From DATBJJ01 sp963750915 (GTDB taxonomy: Bacteria; Acidobacteriota; Vicinamibacteria; Vicinamibacterales; 2-12-FULL-66-21), in contig CAVVSF010000009.1 in assembly GCA_963750915.1 (NCBI GenBank), positions 841,011 through 905,010 of the forward strand: a DNA stretch of 64,000 bases, given 5' to 3'. Shown piece after piece: positions 28,198 through 37,786 of this stretch (positions are counted from its first letter, which is position 1; each line of letters starts with the position of its first letter). The translations under genes were made by a program, and so were the position numbers. The notes below the pieces were generated by a model. It ran no database searches, was not told the DNA's origin, and saw nothing but the letters and a program-made list of their open reading frames with translations.

Positions 28198-29237
28198 TGA
28201 ACCCAGCTGCCGGAATGAGCCGCGCCCAGGACGACAGCGGCGCCGACGACCTCGCCGATGTTGCGCGCCGGGTGGCGCAGGGCCGTGAGCGGATTCTCGC
28301 TGAGATTCGCAAGGTGATCGTCGGCCAGGACCACGTCATCGATCAGGTACTGATCGCGCTCTTCACGGGCGGGCACTGCCTGATCACGGGCGTGCCCGGC
28401 CTTGCCAAGACGCTGCTGATCAAGACCGTCGCCCAGATCCTCGATCTCTCGTTCAAGCGCATCCAGTTCACGCCCGACCTCATGCCGGCCGACATCACGG
28501 GCACCGAGGTCCTCGACGAGGAGGCTGGCCACCGCTCGCTGCGATTCATCACCGGGCCGATCTTCGCCCAGATCATCCTCGCCGACGAGATCAACCGGAC
28601 GCCGCCCAAGACCCAGGCGGCGCTGCTCGAGGCGATGCAGGAGTATCACGTCACCGCCGCCGGCCGGACCTATCCGCTCGAGCAGCCGTTCTTCGTCCTC
28701 GCGACGCAGAACCCGATCGAGCTCGAAGGCACCTATCCGCTGCCCGAGGCGCAACTCGATCGCTTCATGTTCAACATCGTCATGCACTACCTGACCGAAG
28801 ACGAAGAGGTGCGGGTCGTGACGCAGACGACCGGCGTGCGGACCGAGACGCCGCAGCGCGTCCTGACCGGCGCCGAGATCCTCGAGATTCAGCAACTGGT
28901 GCGCCAGGTGATCGTCGCCGAGGAAGTCGCCCGCTACGCGGTCCGGCTGGTCGACGCCTCGCGTCCGGGTCGCCAGGGCGGCCATGCCTTCGTCAACGAG
29001 TGGGTGAAATGGGGCGCCGGGCTGCGCGCGTCGCAGGCGCTGATTCTGGCCGGCAAGGCGCGCGCGCTGATTCACGGCCGCTATCACGTCTCGGTCGCCG
29101 ACATCCAGGCGCTGGCGCTGCCGGTGCTGCGCCACCGCGTCATCGCCAATTTCTTCGCCGAGTCGGAGCGCGTCACCTCCGATATCCTGGTGCAGCGGCT
29201 GCTCGAAGCCGTGCCCGTTCCCCAGAGCGGAATGTAG
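28197..29237 (+). CDS. MoxR-family AAA+ ATPase
   Basis: A 346-aa cytoplasmic ATPase. Walker A is the MoxR form GVPGLAKT (about 65-72), Walker B is IILADEINRTPPKTQAALL near 120, and sensor 1 lies in FFVLATQNPIELEGTYPLPE near 168. MoxR proteins act as chaperones with vWA-domain partners, remodelling or activating them. Three vWA-type proteins follow directly. An in-frame ATG at 28215 is a less likely alternative start. The gene is tightly coupled to its neighbours (1-base overlap upstream, 2 bp gap downstream). Confidence 0.95.
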   Translation: MNPAAGMSRAQDDSGADDLADVARRVAQGRERILAEIRKVIVGQDHVIDQVLIALFTGGHCLITGVPGLAKTLLIKTVAQILDLSFKRIQFTPDLMPADITGTEVLDEEAGHRSLRFITGPIFAQIILADEINRTPPKTQAALLEAMQEYHVTAAGRTYPLEQPFFVLATQNPIELEGTYPLPEAQLDRFMFNIVMHYLTEDEEVRVVTQTTGVRTETPQRVLTGAEILEIQQLVRQVIVAEEVARYAVRLVDASRPGRQGGHAFVNEWVKWGAGLRASQALILAGKARALIHGRYHVSVADIQALALPVLRHRVIANFFAESERVTSDILVQRLLEAVPVPQSGM

Positions 29238-29239
29238 GC

Positions 29240-30151
29240 ATGGCGCTTCCCGTCCGCCCGCGCGACCTGCGATTCCTCGACCCGGCCCTGATCGCCCGGC
29301 TGGGGACGATGGAGCTGAAAGCGCGTACGGTGGTGGAAGGGTTCATTTCCGGTCTGCACCGCAGCCCCTATAAGGGATTCAGCGTCGAGTTCGCCGAGTA
29401 CCGGCAGTACATGCCGGGCGACGATCTTTCGACCCTCGACTGGAAGGTCTACGCCCGCAGCGATCGCCACTACGTGAAGAAGTTCGAGGAGGAGACCAAC
29501 CTCGACTGCCATCTGCTCCTCGACGTCAGCGCCTCGATGGGCTATCGCGGCAGCGCCGCGATGACGAAGCTGGATTACGGCGCGGTGCTCGCCGGTGCGC
29601 TTGCGTTCCTCATGAACCGCCAGCGCGACGCGTGCGGCCTGATGGCGTTCGCCGACGAGATCGTCGTCCGGCTGCCGCCCGGAGCGCGGCGCGGCCACCT
29701 GCACAGCCTGCTGCTCGCGCTCGAGAAGCTGACCCCGGCGCGGCAGGCGGACGTCGGACGGCCGCTGCACAAGCTCGCCGACGCGATGCAGCGCCGCGGC
29801 CTCGTCGTTCTGATCTCCGACCTGCTCGACGACCCGGAGCCGATCATCGCCGGCCTCAAGCACCTGAAGTTCAGCGGCAGCGACGTGCTCGTCTTCCAGC
29901 TGCTCGACCCGCACGAGCTGACGTTCCCGTTTCGCGCCGCGGCGCGTTTCACCGATCTCGAGAGCGCCGACGTCGTCACCGCCGACCCGGCGCGGGTCCG
30001 CGACGCATACCTCGCGCGCATCGGCGGGTTGCGGCAGGTCTACGAGCGCGACCTGCGGGGCGCCGGCATCGACTACGTGCAGCTCGACACCAGCAAGCCG
30101 CTCGACGCGGCGCTGCTGGCTTACCTGTCGGCGCGGGCGCGCCGGCACTGA
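29240..30151 (+). CDS. DUF58 (vWA-like) protein, MoxR partner
   Basis: A 303-aa cytoplasmic protein starting at the ATG two bases after the MoxR stop; the longer open frame upstream is a shadow of moxR. The DUF58 core FAEYRQYMPGDDLSTLDWKV is near 54. A vWA-like segment with the metal-ion-dependent adhesion motif LLDVSASMGYRG is near 93, and VVLISDLLDDPEPI near 190. DUF58 proteins are recurrent MoxR partners. It probably links the ATPase to the membrane vWA proteins encoded downstream. Confidence 0.93.
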   Translation: MALPVRPRDLRFLDPALIARLGTMELKARTVVEGFISGLHRSPYKGFSVEFAEYRQYMPGDDLSTLDWKVYARSDRHYVKKFEEETNLDCHLLLDVSASMGYRGSAAMTKLDYGAVLAGALAFLMNRQRDACGLMAFADEIVVRLPPGARRGHLHSLLLALEKLTPARQADVGRPLHKLADAMQRRGLVVLISDLLDDPEPIIAGLKHLKFSGSDVLVFQLLDPHELTFPFRAAARFTDLESADVVTADPARVRDAYLARIGGLRQVYERDLRGAGIDYVQLDTSKPLDAALLAYLSARARRH

Positions 30152-30193
30152 TGAGGACGATGGCAGTGAAACCAGTGCAGCGAACGTAAAGCC

Positions 30194-32026
30194 ATGTCGT
30201 TCCTGTATCCGGCGTTCCTGATCGGCGCCCTGGCGGTCGCGGTCCCGATCGTGCTGCACCTGCTGCGGCGCGATGTCGCGCCGGAGGTGCCGTTCTCCGC
30301 CGTGCGCCTGCTGCAGAAATCGGCGGTGGAGCAGTCGCGGCGGCGGCATCTGAAGGACCTCCTGCTGCTCGCCGCGCGCGTCGCGGCGCTGCTGCTGCTC
30401 GCGTTTGCCTTCGCCCGGCCGTACATCGGCAGCGCCGCCCCGGCGCCGATGCGCATCGTCGCTCTCGATCGGTCCTACAGCATGGGCGGAGCGGCACGGT
30501 TCGAAGCGGCGCGCCAACTCGCCGCCGCCGCGATCGACGAGGGCGCCCGCGGTCAACGGATCGCGCTGATCGCGTTCGACTCGCGGCCGGAGGTGTTGTC
30601 GGCGTCAGGCGACGCCGCCGCCGCACGGGACGCGTTGCGCACGGTTCAGCCCGGCTTCGGCGCCACACGATATGGTCCGCTCTTCGACAGGGCGGCAGAG
30701 ATCGCGGCGGGCGCAGCCGGCGAGCTCGTCATCGTCACGGACCTGCAGCATGGCGGATGGGATGAGCGCGTTCCCGCGAGCCTGCCAGCGGGCTGGCGGG
30801 TGGATGTGAGGGCGGTGGCGCCGCTCGCGGCGAACGTCGCCGTCACGGCGATCGCGGTGGAAGAGCAGCGGGTTGTCGCCTCGATCCGCAACGGCGGGAC
30901 CAGCGATCGATCGGGACGGGTCAGCGTCGCGCTCGACGGCCGTCCGGCCGCGGCGGCCGACTACCAGGTTGCGCCAGGCGCGACCGCCCACGTGCCGATC
31001 GCGTGGCGCGCACCGCGAACGGGCGCAGTGTCGGTCTCGATCGACGATCCTGACGGCCTGTCGGCAGACAACTCGCGGCACCTGATTCTCGGCGGAGCAA
31101 GCGCCGGCAAGGCGCTCGTCGTGGCTGGCGGCGAACGGGGCGGTCTCTACCTGGCGCGTGCCCTCGAAGCGCCCGCCGCGGCCGACGGCCACCTCGACGT
31201 CGAGGTCGTCGACGGCACGGCGCTGTCGGCGATGACGGCGGAGCGGCTCCAGGCGCATCCGGTCGTCGCGCTGCTGACGACCCGGAGCGTCGACAGGCGC
31301 AGTTGGGAAACGATTTCCACGCACGTCAGGGCAGGCGCCGGGCTCTTCGTGGCCGCCGGGCCAGACGTCGATCCATCGGTGCTGTCATCGCTGACGGCCT
31401 GGCAGCCGGCGTTGACGATTGCCGAGGAAGCGATGTCGCAGGTCACGCTCTCGGCCACCGACCCGCGCCATCCGATCTTCCGTCCGTTCGGCGCGCTCGC
31501 CGCCAATCTCGGCCAGCCGGCGTTCGCGCGCGCGTGGCGCGTCGGCGCCGACGGCTGGTCCGTGATTGCCAGGTTCTCGAACGACGCGCCGGCGCTGCTC
31601 GAACGGCCCCTCGATCGCGGCCGAGTCGTCCTCTTCGCCTCCGACGTCGATCGCCGCTGGAACGATTTGCCGCTGCATCCGGCGTTCGTGCCTTTCGCAC
31701 TGGAGACGATTCGGTACGCCGCGGGGACGCGGCGGTCGCCACAGGAGTTCACGATCGGGGAAGAACCCGCCGGAGCGGGTCCAGGACCCGGCGTGTTCCG
31801 GCGGCCGGACGGCCGGACGGCCGCGGTCAACGTCGATCCGGCGGAAGGCGATCTGCGCCGCCTCGACGCGGACGTGCTTGGGCAGGCGGTGGGACGAACG
31901 GCGGACGGCGGCGCCCCCGCCGCGCAGCTGGCGCAGCAGGCCGAGGCCCATCAAAGCTTCTGGCAATACGGTTTGTTGCTGATGATCGCCGCGCTGGTGG
32001 CAGAATCATTCGTAGGACGGTCGTAA
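30194..32026 (+). CDS. BatA-like membrane vWA protein
   Basis: A 610-aa protein with a BatA/aerotolerance N-terminal domain: membrane helix LYPAFLIGALAVAVPIVLHL, then RRHLKDLLLLAARVAALLLL and AFARPYIG. A vWA domain with the MIDAS sequence VALDRSYSMGG (DxSxS) is near 93. A further α/β region (about 300-480, KALVVAGGERGGLYLARALE) resembles GATase-like domains. A final helix near the C-terminus (LLLMIAALVAESFVG) gives a membrane-anchored form. In Bacteroides, Bat proteins affect aerotolerance; the role in this lineage is untested. Confidence 0.85.
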   Translation: MSFLYPAFLIGALAVAVPIVLHLLRRDVAPEVPFSAVRLLQKSAVEQSRRRHLKDLLLLAARVAALLLLAFAFARPYIGSAAPAPMRIVALDRSYSMGGAARFEAARQLAAAAIDEGARGQRIALIAFDSRPEVLSASGDAAAARDALRTVQPGFGATRYGPLFDRAAEIAAGAAGELVIVTDLQHGGWDERVPASLPAGWRVDVRAVAPLAANVAVTAIAVEEQRVVASIRNGGTSDRSGRVSVALDGRPAAAADYQVAPGATAHVPIAWRAPRTGAVSVSIDDPDGLSADNSRHLILGGASAGKALVVAGGERGGLYLARALEAPAAADGHLDVEVVDGTALSAMTAERLQAHPVVALLTTRSVDRRSWETISTHVRAGAGLFVAAGPDVDPSVLSSLTAWQPALTIAEEAMSQVTLSATDPRHPIFRPFGALAANLGQPAFARAWRVGADGWSVIARFSNDAPALLERPLDRGRVVLFASDVDRRWNDLPLHPAFVPFALETIRYAAGTRRSPQEFTIGEEPAGAGPGPGVFRRPDGRTAAVNVDPAEGDLRRLDADVLGQAVGRTADGGAPAAQLAQQAEAHQSFWQYGLLLMIAALVAESFVGRS

Positions 32027-32029
32027 CGC

Positions 32030-35000
32030 ATGCGCGATCCCCTCGTCTCCCTGCTCTCGGCCGTGCGACGGCGGTGGCGGTCGTCTGCCGCGCTGCGCCT
32101 GGCGGGACGCGGATTCGCGGCGGCGGCGCTGGCACTGGTCGTCGCCTTCGGCCTGACCTCGGTACGGCCGGTTTCCGACGGCGCGCTCCTGGCAGTTGGC
32201 GGCGGGCTGCTCGCGGTTCTCATCGCTATTGTCGTCATCACCTGGCGATCGCTCGGCGCACGGCCGACCGATGCCCGGGTCGCGCGCTTCGTCGAGGAGC
32301 GTTCACAGGGGCTTCACGTCGAGGATCCGACCGTCGAGCCTCTGGGCGACTTGCTGGTCAGCGCTCTCCATCAGGTCGAGCACGGCAAAGCCGGATCGAA
32401 CGAGGTCAACGGGTTCGGCCGGCTGGTGGTGGCTGCGGCGGCTCGGCGAGTCGAGGAACTCGGCGTCGAGAGGGTGGTGCCGGGCCGGCTGATCTGGCGG
32501 CGCGCGGCGGAAGCAGTCGCCGGCGGCCTGGCATTGTTCGCCGCGCTCGCGATTGCCTCGCCGATGCTGTTCCGACTGTCCGAGGCGGCCGGCGTCAGGT
32601 TGTTTCCCGGCACGATCGCAGTTGCGGTGCTGACCGGCGACGCCCGGGTCGCCGCCGGGCAGCCGCTGACGATCCGCGCCGTCATTCGCGCCGGCGACGC
32701 GGCGCTCAGCCGGCTGTCCCCAGCGCTGACAGTATCGGACGGCAGCGACGAACGGACAGTACCGATGAGGGCCGCGAACGGCGAGTTCTCCTTCGCGTTC
32801 GAATCGGTCGATCGGACGTTCACCTATCGCGTATCGGCCGGCCCGGCACGGTCGGGCGAGTACACCGTGACGGCGCTGGTGCCGGCGCGCGTCGAGCGCA
32901 TCGACCTTCACTACCAATACCCGGCGTTCACCGCGCAGTCGCCGCGGGACGAGCCGGATGGCGGCGACATCTACGCCCCGGCCGGAACCAGGGTTCGCCT
33001 CCGCGTCCATACCGACAAGCCGGTCGTCACCGGCGCGCTCTCGCTCGCGACGAACGCCGGCGGGCTGCCGCTCTCGCCGGTCGCCGAGCGCGTGCTCGAG
33101 GGGGAGTTGACGCTGGCCCGCGACGATTCCTACCGTGTCGGTCTCACCGATCGCGACGGCCTGCGATCGGCCGATGGAACCGAGTACTTCATCCGGCTGA
33201 TGACCGATCGTCCGCCCGATGTCCGCATCCTGCGTCCGGGCGGTGACGCGCAGATTACCCCGCTCGAAGAGGTCGCGATCGAGGCCCGCGCCGACGACGA
33301 CCACGGCATCGACCGCTTCGACCTGGTCTACTTCGTCGCCGGCCGCGAGGCGAAGGTCGTCCCGTTCACGAGGTCAGCCGGCAACGCGCAGTCGAAGACC
33401 GCGTCGCACGTGCTCGCGGCCGAGGACTTGAAGGTGCAGCCGGGCGACGTGATCTCCTACTACGCCCGGGCGCGCGACGTCGGGCGGGGGAAGCGGCCGA
33501 GCGAAACCCGCAGCGACATGTTCTTTCTCGAGGTGCGGCCGTTCTCGGAGGAATTCGTCGCGGCCCAGAGCCAGAGCCTCGGCGGCGTGTCCGGCGACCA
33601 GATCGATGCGCTGATCACTGCGCAGAAGGAGATCATCGCCGCGACGTGGAGCGTCGAGCGCCGCGCCGCATCGGGCGCCGGGCGCTCGACGGCGGATATC
33701 AACGCCATCGCCGCGGCCCAGGCCGAGCTCAAGGGCCGGGTCGATCAGATTGCGTCGCGCGGCAATCGCGGCCGGCGCGCCCTGCCGTTCCCGCAGCAGG
33801 TGGCGCCGCCACAGCCTGGTCGCAGCGGGAACCGCGGCGGAGCCGACCCGGTCGCCGCCGCCGCGTCCGCGATGGCCCGCGCGATCGATCAGCTGAACGG
33901 CGCGCGTACCACCGACGCGCTGCCGCACGAGATGGCAGCCTTGCAGGGGCTGCTGCAGGCGCAGGCCGAAGTCCGGCGCCGCGAGGTTTCGCAGCAGGCG
34001 GGTGCCGCCGGTTCGGGGATGGGCCGCCAGGGGCAGGACTTGTCCGCGCTCTTCGACAAGGAACTGCAGCGGCAGCAGCGGACCAACTACGAGTCACGCG
34101 CGTCGATCCAGGAGCAGTCCGAGCGTCCGCCCGATACGGCGCTCGACAAGATTCGCGATCTGGCCCGGCGCCAGGACGAGCTGAGCCGCAAGCAGCGCGA
34201 TCTCGCCGCCTCCGACCTCGCCGCCGAGGAACGCAAGCGGCAGCTCGAGACGCTGACGCGCGAGCAGCAGCAACTGCGCGAGCAGGCCGAGCAGCTGGCG
34301 CAGCAGATGGGCACGCCCGAGACGACCTCGTCGCAGGGATCGCAGGGGGGGCGCGGGACGTCGCCCGGAACAGGCTCGGCCGGCGGCGGGCAGCCGGGCG
34401 GGAGCGAGATGCGCGGCGCGGCCGAGCAGATGCGCGAAGCCGCCAGCGATCTCCAGCGGCAGGACGTCGAGTCGGCGGCCCAGCGATCCCAGCGCGCCGC
34501 GTCGAGGCTGCGGCGCCTCGAACAGCAGATGCAGCAGGACAGCCCCCTGGCTCGTCAGCGCGCGGCCGGCGAACTGCGGCTCGAGGCACAGCAGATCGCG
34601 GACGAGCAGCGGCGCATCGCCGCCGAGGCAGCCCGGCTCGAGAAGGGCGACGACTCCGGCCGGTCGTCCGCCGGCAGCAGCCAGCCAGGGCGAGGCGGGA
34701 CCGCCGGCTCGGATGCGTGGCGGCGGCTCGCGGGCGAGAAGGACGCCCTCGCGCAGCGTGTCGACGAGCTGACTCGTGGCGCGGCGGCCTCGAAGCCGGA
34801 CGGCGCCGACGGCGCCACTGCGATCCGCGAGCTCGAACAGCAGAAGCTGTCGTCGCGGATGCGCGAGGGAGCCGCGCGGATGCGCGACGACAGCAGCGGA
34901 CCCGCCGGCGGCAACCGGGCGACGGCGCCGCAGGCGGCCCCGCGCGCCGGCATGGCCGAGGGCGAGCAGCAGATCGCGCGCGCGCTCGATCAGGTCGTCG

Positions 35001-35518
35001 ATCGCATGGGCGGAGCGGCATCGGCCGGCGGCGCAGAGGCCCTGACGCGGGAGCTCGATCGAACGCGCGAGGTGCGCGAACGCCTCGATGCCCTCGGCCG
35101 CCAGCTGCGTGACGCGGAGGCCAGGCAGCGCACGGCATCCGGCCGCGCCGGCGGCGATGGGGCAGAGGTGCAGCGCCTGCGCGAGGCTTACGCCCGGGAA
35201 CTGCAGCAGGCGCGCGGCGAGGTCGAGCGTCTCCAGCGTGCCGGTGCCGGCGGTGGTCTCGGCGGGGCTTCGCCCGAAGGCCACGAGTGGAGCGCCACCG
35301 ATCAGGGCACCGAGGCCTTCAAGCAGGACTTCTCGAAGTGGGAAGCCCTCCGCAAGGAGATCGACACGGCTCTCGACCGCTACGATCAGGCGCTCGTCTC
35401 CCGCGCCGCGGCGCCGGCGATCGACGACCGCCTCAACGCCGGCGGCAGCGACAAGGTTCCCGACGCCTACCGCGCCCTGATCGCCCGCTACTACGAGTCG
35501 CTGGCCAGAAAGAAGTAG
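32030..35518 (+). CDS. DUF4175-like large membrane protein with Gln-rich coiled coils
   Basis: An 1162-aa protein with two N-terminal helices (about 28-45 and 55-72) and a third near 165-185. Extracytoplasmic β-domains follow (about 195-520, including VLTGDARVAAGQPLTIRAVI and PDVRILRPGGDAQITPLEEV). The second half is a long Gln/Arg/Ala-rich coiled-coil region, for example REQAEQLAQQMGTPETTSS and RQRAAGELRLEAQQIADEQR. The layout resembles DUF4175 proteins of alphaproteobacteria. It lies 3 bp after the BatA-like gene. It is probably a structural scaffold of the array's envelope complex; no enzyme motif is seen. Confidence 0.75.
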   Translation: MRDPLVSLLSAVRRRWRSSAALRLAGRGFAAAALALVVAFGLTSVRPVSDGALLAVGGGLLAVLIAIVVITWRSLGARPTDARVARFVEERSQGLHVEDPTVEPLGDLLVSALHQVEHGKAGSNEVNGFGRLVVAAAARRVEELGVERVVPGRLIWRRAAEAVAGGLALFAALAIASPMLFRLSEAAGVRLFPGTIAVAVLTGDARVAAGQPLTIRAVIRAGDAALSRLSPALTVSDGSDERTVPMRAANGEFSFAFESVDRTFTYRVSAGPARSGEYTVTALVPARVERIDLHYQYPAFTAQSPRDEPDGGDIYAPAGTRVRLRVHTDKPVVTGALSLATNAGGLPLSPVAERVLEGELTLARDDSYRVGLTDRDGLRSADGTEYFIRLMTDRPPDVRILRPGGDAQITPLEEVAIEARADDDHGIDRFDLVYFVAGREAKVVPFTRSAGNAQSKTASHVLAAEDLKVQPGDVISYYARARDVGRGKRPSETRSDMFFLEVRPFSEEFVAAQSQSLGGVSGDQIDALITAQKEIIAATWSVERRAASGAGRSTADINAIAAAQAELKGRVDQIASRGNRGRRALPFPQQVAPPQPGRSGNRGGADPVAAAASAMARAIDQLNGARTTDALPHEMAALQGLLQAQAEVRRREVSQQAGAAGSGMGRQGQDLSALFDKELQRQQRTNYESRASIQEQSERPPDTALDKIRDLARRQDELSRKQRDLAASDLAAEERKRQLETLTREQQQLREQAEQLAQQMGTPETTSSQGSQGGRGTSPGTGSAGGGQPGGSEMRGAAEQMREAASDLQRQDVESAAQRSQRAASRLRRLEQQMQQDSPLARQRAAGELRLEAQQIADEQRRIAAEAARLEKGDDSGRSSAGSSQPGRGGTAGSDAWRRLAGEKDALAQRVDELTRGAAASKPDGADGATAIRELEQQKLSSRMREGAARMRDDSSGPAGGNRATAPQAAPRAGMAEGEQQIARALDQVVDRMGGAASAGGAEALTRELDRTREVRERLDALGRQLRDAEARQRTASGRAGGDGAEVQRLREAYARELQQARGEVERLQRAGAGGGLGGASPEGHEWSATDQGTEAFKQDFSKWEALRKEIDTALDRYDQALVSRAAAPAIDDRLNAGGSDKVPDAYRALIARYYESLARKK

Positions 35519-35524
35519 GCTCGC

Positions 35525-37760
35525 GTGACCTTCGCGAACCTGCTTCCCTGGTGGGCCCTGGCGCTCATGGTCGCGGCGGCCGCCGTCGTCGCGTGGCTGG
35601 CCTACAGCCGCTGGACGCTGCCACCCGGGCAGCGCTTCGGCCTCACCGCGCTTCGCTTCATCACCCTGATCGCGCTTCTCGTCTTCGTCCTCCGACCGGT
35701 CTCGATCACGTCGATTGCCGACACCAGGGCGGCCGTCGTCCCGATCCTCGTCGACACGTCGAGGAGCATGAGCATCGATGACACCGACGACGGCAGCCGG
35801 ATCGAGCGGGCGCGGCGCCTGGTTGTCGACCGGATCGTGCCGGCGATTGGCGGCCGCTTCGCCGTCGAGACGCTGTCGTTTGGCGAAGGCCTGGCCGCGG
35901 TCCAGCCGCCGCAGCTCGCGGCGACGGGGCGGCAAAGCGATCTCGCCGCCGCGCTCACGGCGGTGCGCGATCGCTATCGCGGCCGGCCGGTCGCCGGTCT
36001 CGTCATCGTCTCGGACGGCGGGGATACGAGCGGCGGCGCCGAGCGCGCGGCCGCGGGCATGCCGCCGGTGTTCGCCGTCGGTGTCGGCGCGGCGTCGCCC
36101 CGCGCCGATCACGAGATCCTCGGCGTTACCGTCGCCGAACAGGTGCTCGACGGATCCCGCGTTGATCTTGCGGTCTCGGCCGTCAGTCACGGTACCGGGC
36201 GTTCGCCAATCGAATTGCGCCTGCTCGAGAACGGCCGCGTCATCGACGTCCGTCGGGCGACGCCGGCGGGCGAAGGCACGCCGGTGCGCGAGGTCTTCCA
36301 GGTGTCGCCCGGGGCCGGGGCGCCGACCATCTACACCATCGAGACGCCGGTCGCGAGCGGCGAGCTCGTACCCGAGAACAACAAGCGCAGCGTGCTCGTG
36401 CAGCCGCCGTCCCGGCCGCGGCGCGTGCTCATGCTCGAAGGCGCGCCGGGTTACGAACACAGCTTCCTCAAGCGGACCTGGGCCGCGGACCGCGGCCTCG
36501 AGCTCGATTCCGTCGTCCGCAAGGGGAAGGACGAGCGGGGCGGCGACACGTTCTACATCCAGGCAGCGAAGGACCGCGCCGGCAGCCTGACGACCGGCTT
36601 CACCGCTACCCGCGAAGCGCTCTTTCTCTACGATGCGCTCGTGCTGGCCAACGTCGATGGCCACCAGTTCGGCCGCGAGCAGCTCGAGGCGATGCGCGCC
36701 TTCGTCAGCGCCCGCGGCGGCGGCCTGCTCCTGTTCGGGGCGCGGTCGTTTGCCGGCCAGGGCCTGAGCGGCACCACGCTGGCGGAAGCGCTGCCGCTCG
36801 AGATGAACAGCGGGAGCGGCCCCGGCGCCATCGACGATCCCGGCGCCGCCGTACCTGCATCGAACGTGCGCGACGGCAACCGCGTCACGCTGACAGCGGC
36901 CGGAATCGGCCATCCGATCATGCAGCTGGCCCCGGCGCCCGACGAGTCGCGCCGGCGATGGGAAGCGCTCCCGCCGCTGGCCTCGACGACGGCCGTGGGG
37001 AACACCCGTCCTGGCGCCAGCGTGCTCGCGGTCACGAGCGGGCCGGGCCAGGGCCCGCGGCCGTTGATCGCCGTGCAGCGCTTCGGCGAAGGACGTTCGA
37101 TGGTCTTCACGGGCGAGGCCTCGTGGCGGTGGCGGATGATGCTGCCGGCGGCCGACCGGACCTACGATACGTTCTGGCAGCAGGCCTTGCGGTGGCTGGC
37201 GGTTGCGGCGCCGGAGCCGATGCAGCTCACGATCGCGGGCGAGCCGGTGCCCGGGCAGCAGGTGCCGGTGACGGTGCAGGTGCGAAACGCCGCGATTCGA
37301 GCCGCAGCCGGAGGCCACGGTGACGCTCCGGGTCTCCGGACCGGACGGCAAGAGCGAGTCGCTGACTGCCGCGCCCGCTTCAGGCAGCGAGGCCGCGGGC
37401 CGCTACGTCGCCTCGTTCCGGCCGTCGACCGCCGGCGTGTTTCGAATCTCGGCCGAGGCCTCACGGCGAGGCGCCGGGCTCGGTTCGGCGACGCTGCCGG
37501 TGCTGGTCGGCGGCGCCGACGCCGAGATGTCCGATCCCCGGCTCAATCTTCAGCTGCTGGACCGGCTGGCCCAGTCGTCCGGCGGCCGCGTGCTCGGGGA
37601 GTCGGAGATCCAGAACCTTCCCGACCTGCTCCAGGCGTCGATGCCGGCGGCGGCGCTGAGCGTACGCCGGGATCTCTGGCACACCGGATGGTCGTTCGCG
37701 GCTATCCTGTTGCTGCTGGGCGCCGAGTGGCTGCTGCGGCGGCGCTGGGGCCTTCGCTGA
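35525..37760 (+). CDS. vWA / glutamine-amidotransferase-like membrane protein, apparent frameshift at 37295
   Basis: Two N-terminal helices (LLPWWALALMVAAAAVVAWL, then FITLIALLVFVLRPVS) precede a vWA domain with MIDAS ILVDTSRSMSIDD. A GATase1-like domain follows (RRVLMLEGAPGYEHSFLKRT, LVLANVDGHQFGREQLEAM, GGGLLLFGARSFAG). The main frame is lost near 37295: one extra base (A) shifts the true reading to the next frame, which continues as FEPQPEATVTLRVSGPDGKS and ends at 37760 with a helix (LWHTGWSFAAILLLLGAEWL). Reading straight on instead gives Arg-rich nonsense that runs into the caspase-like gene. It could be a sequencing error, a real mutation or recoding. Confidence 0.8.
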
Positions 37761-37786
37761 TCGAGCGGCGGAACTGGAGGCAGATC

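Noticed and set aside
29000..29239. 383-residue DUF58 protein starting inside moxR
   Set aside because: The added part is a shadow of moxR; the ATG at 29240 gives the usual DUF58 N-terminus.
34100..35500. Gln/Arg-rich repeats in the DUF4175-like gene as a tandem DNA repeat
   Set aside because: The bias is at protein level (coiled coil); no regular nucleotide period was apparent.
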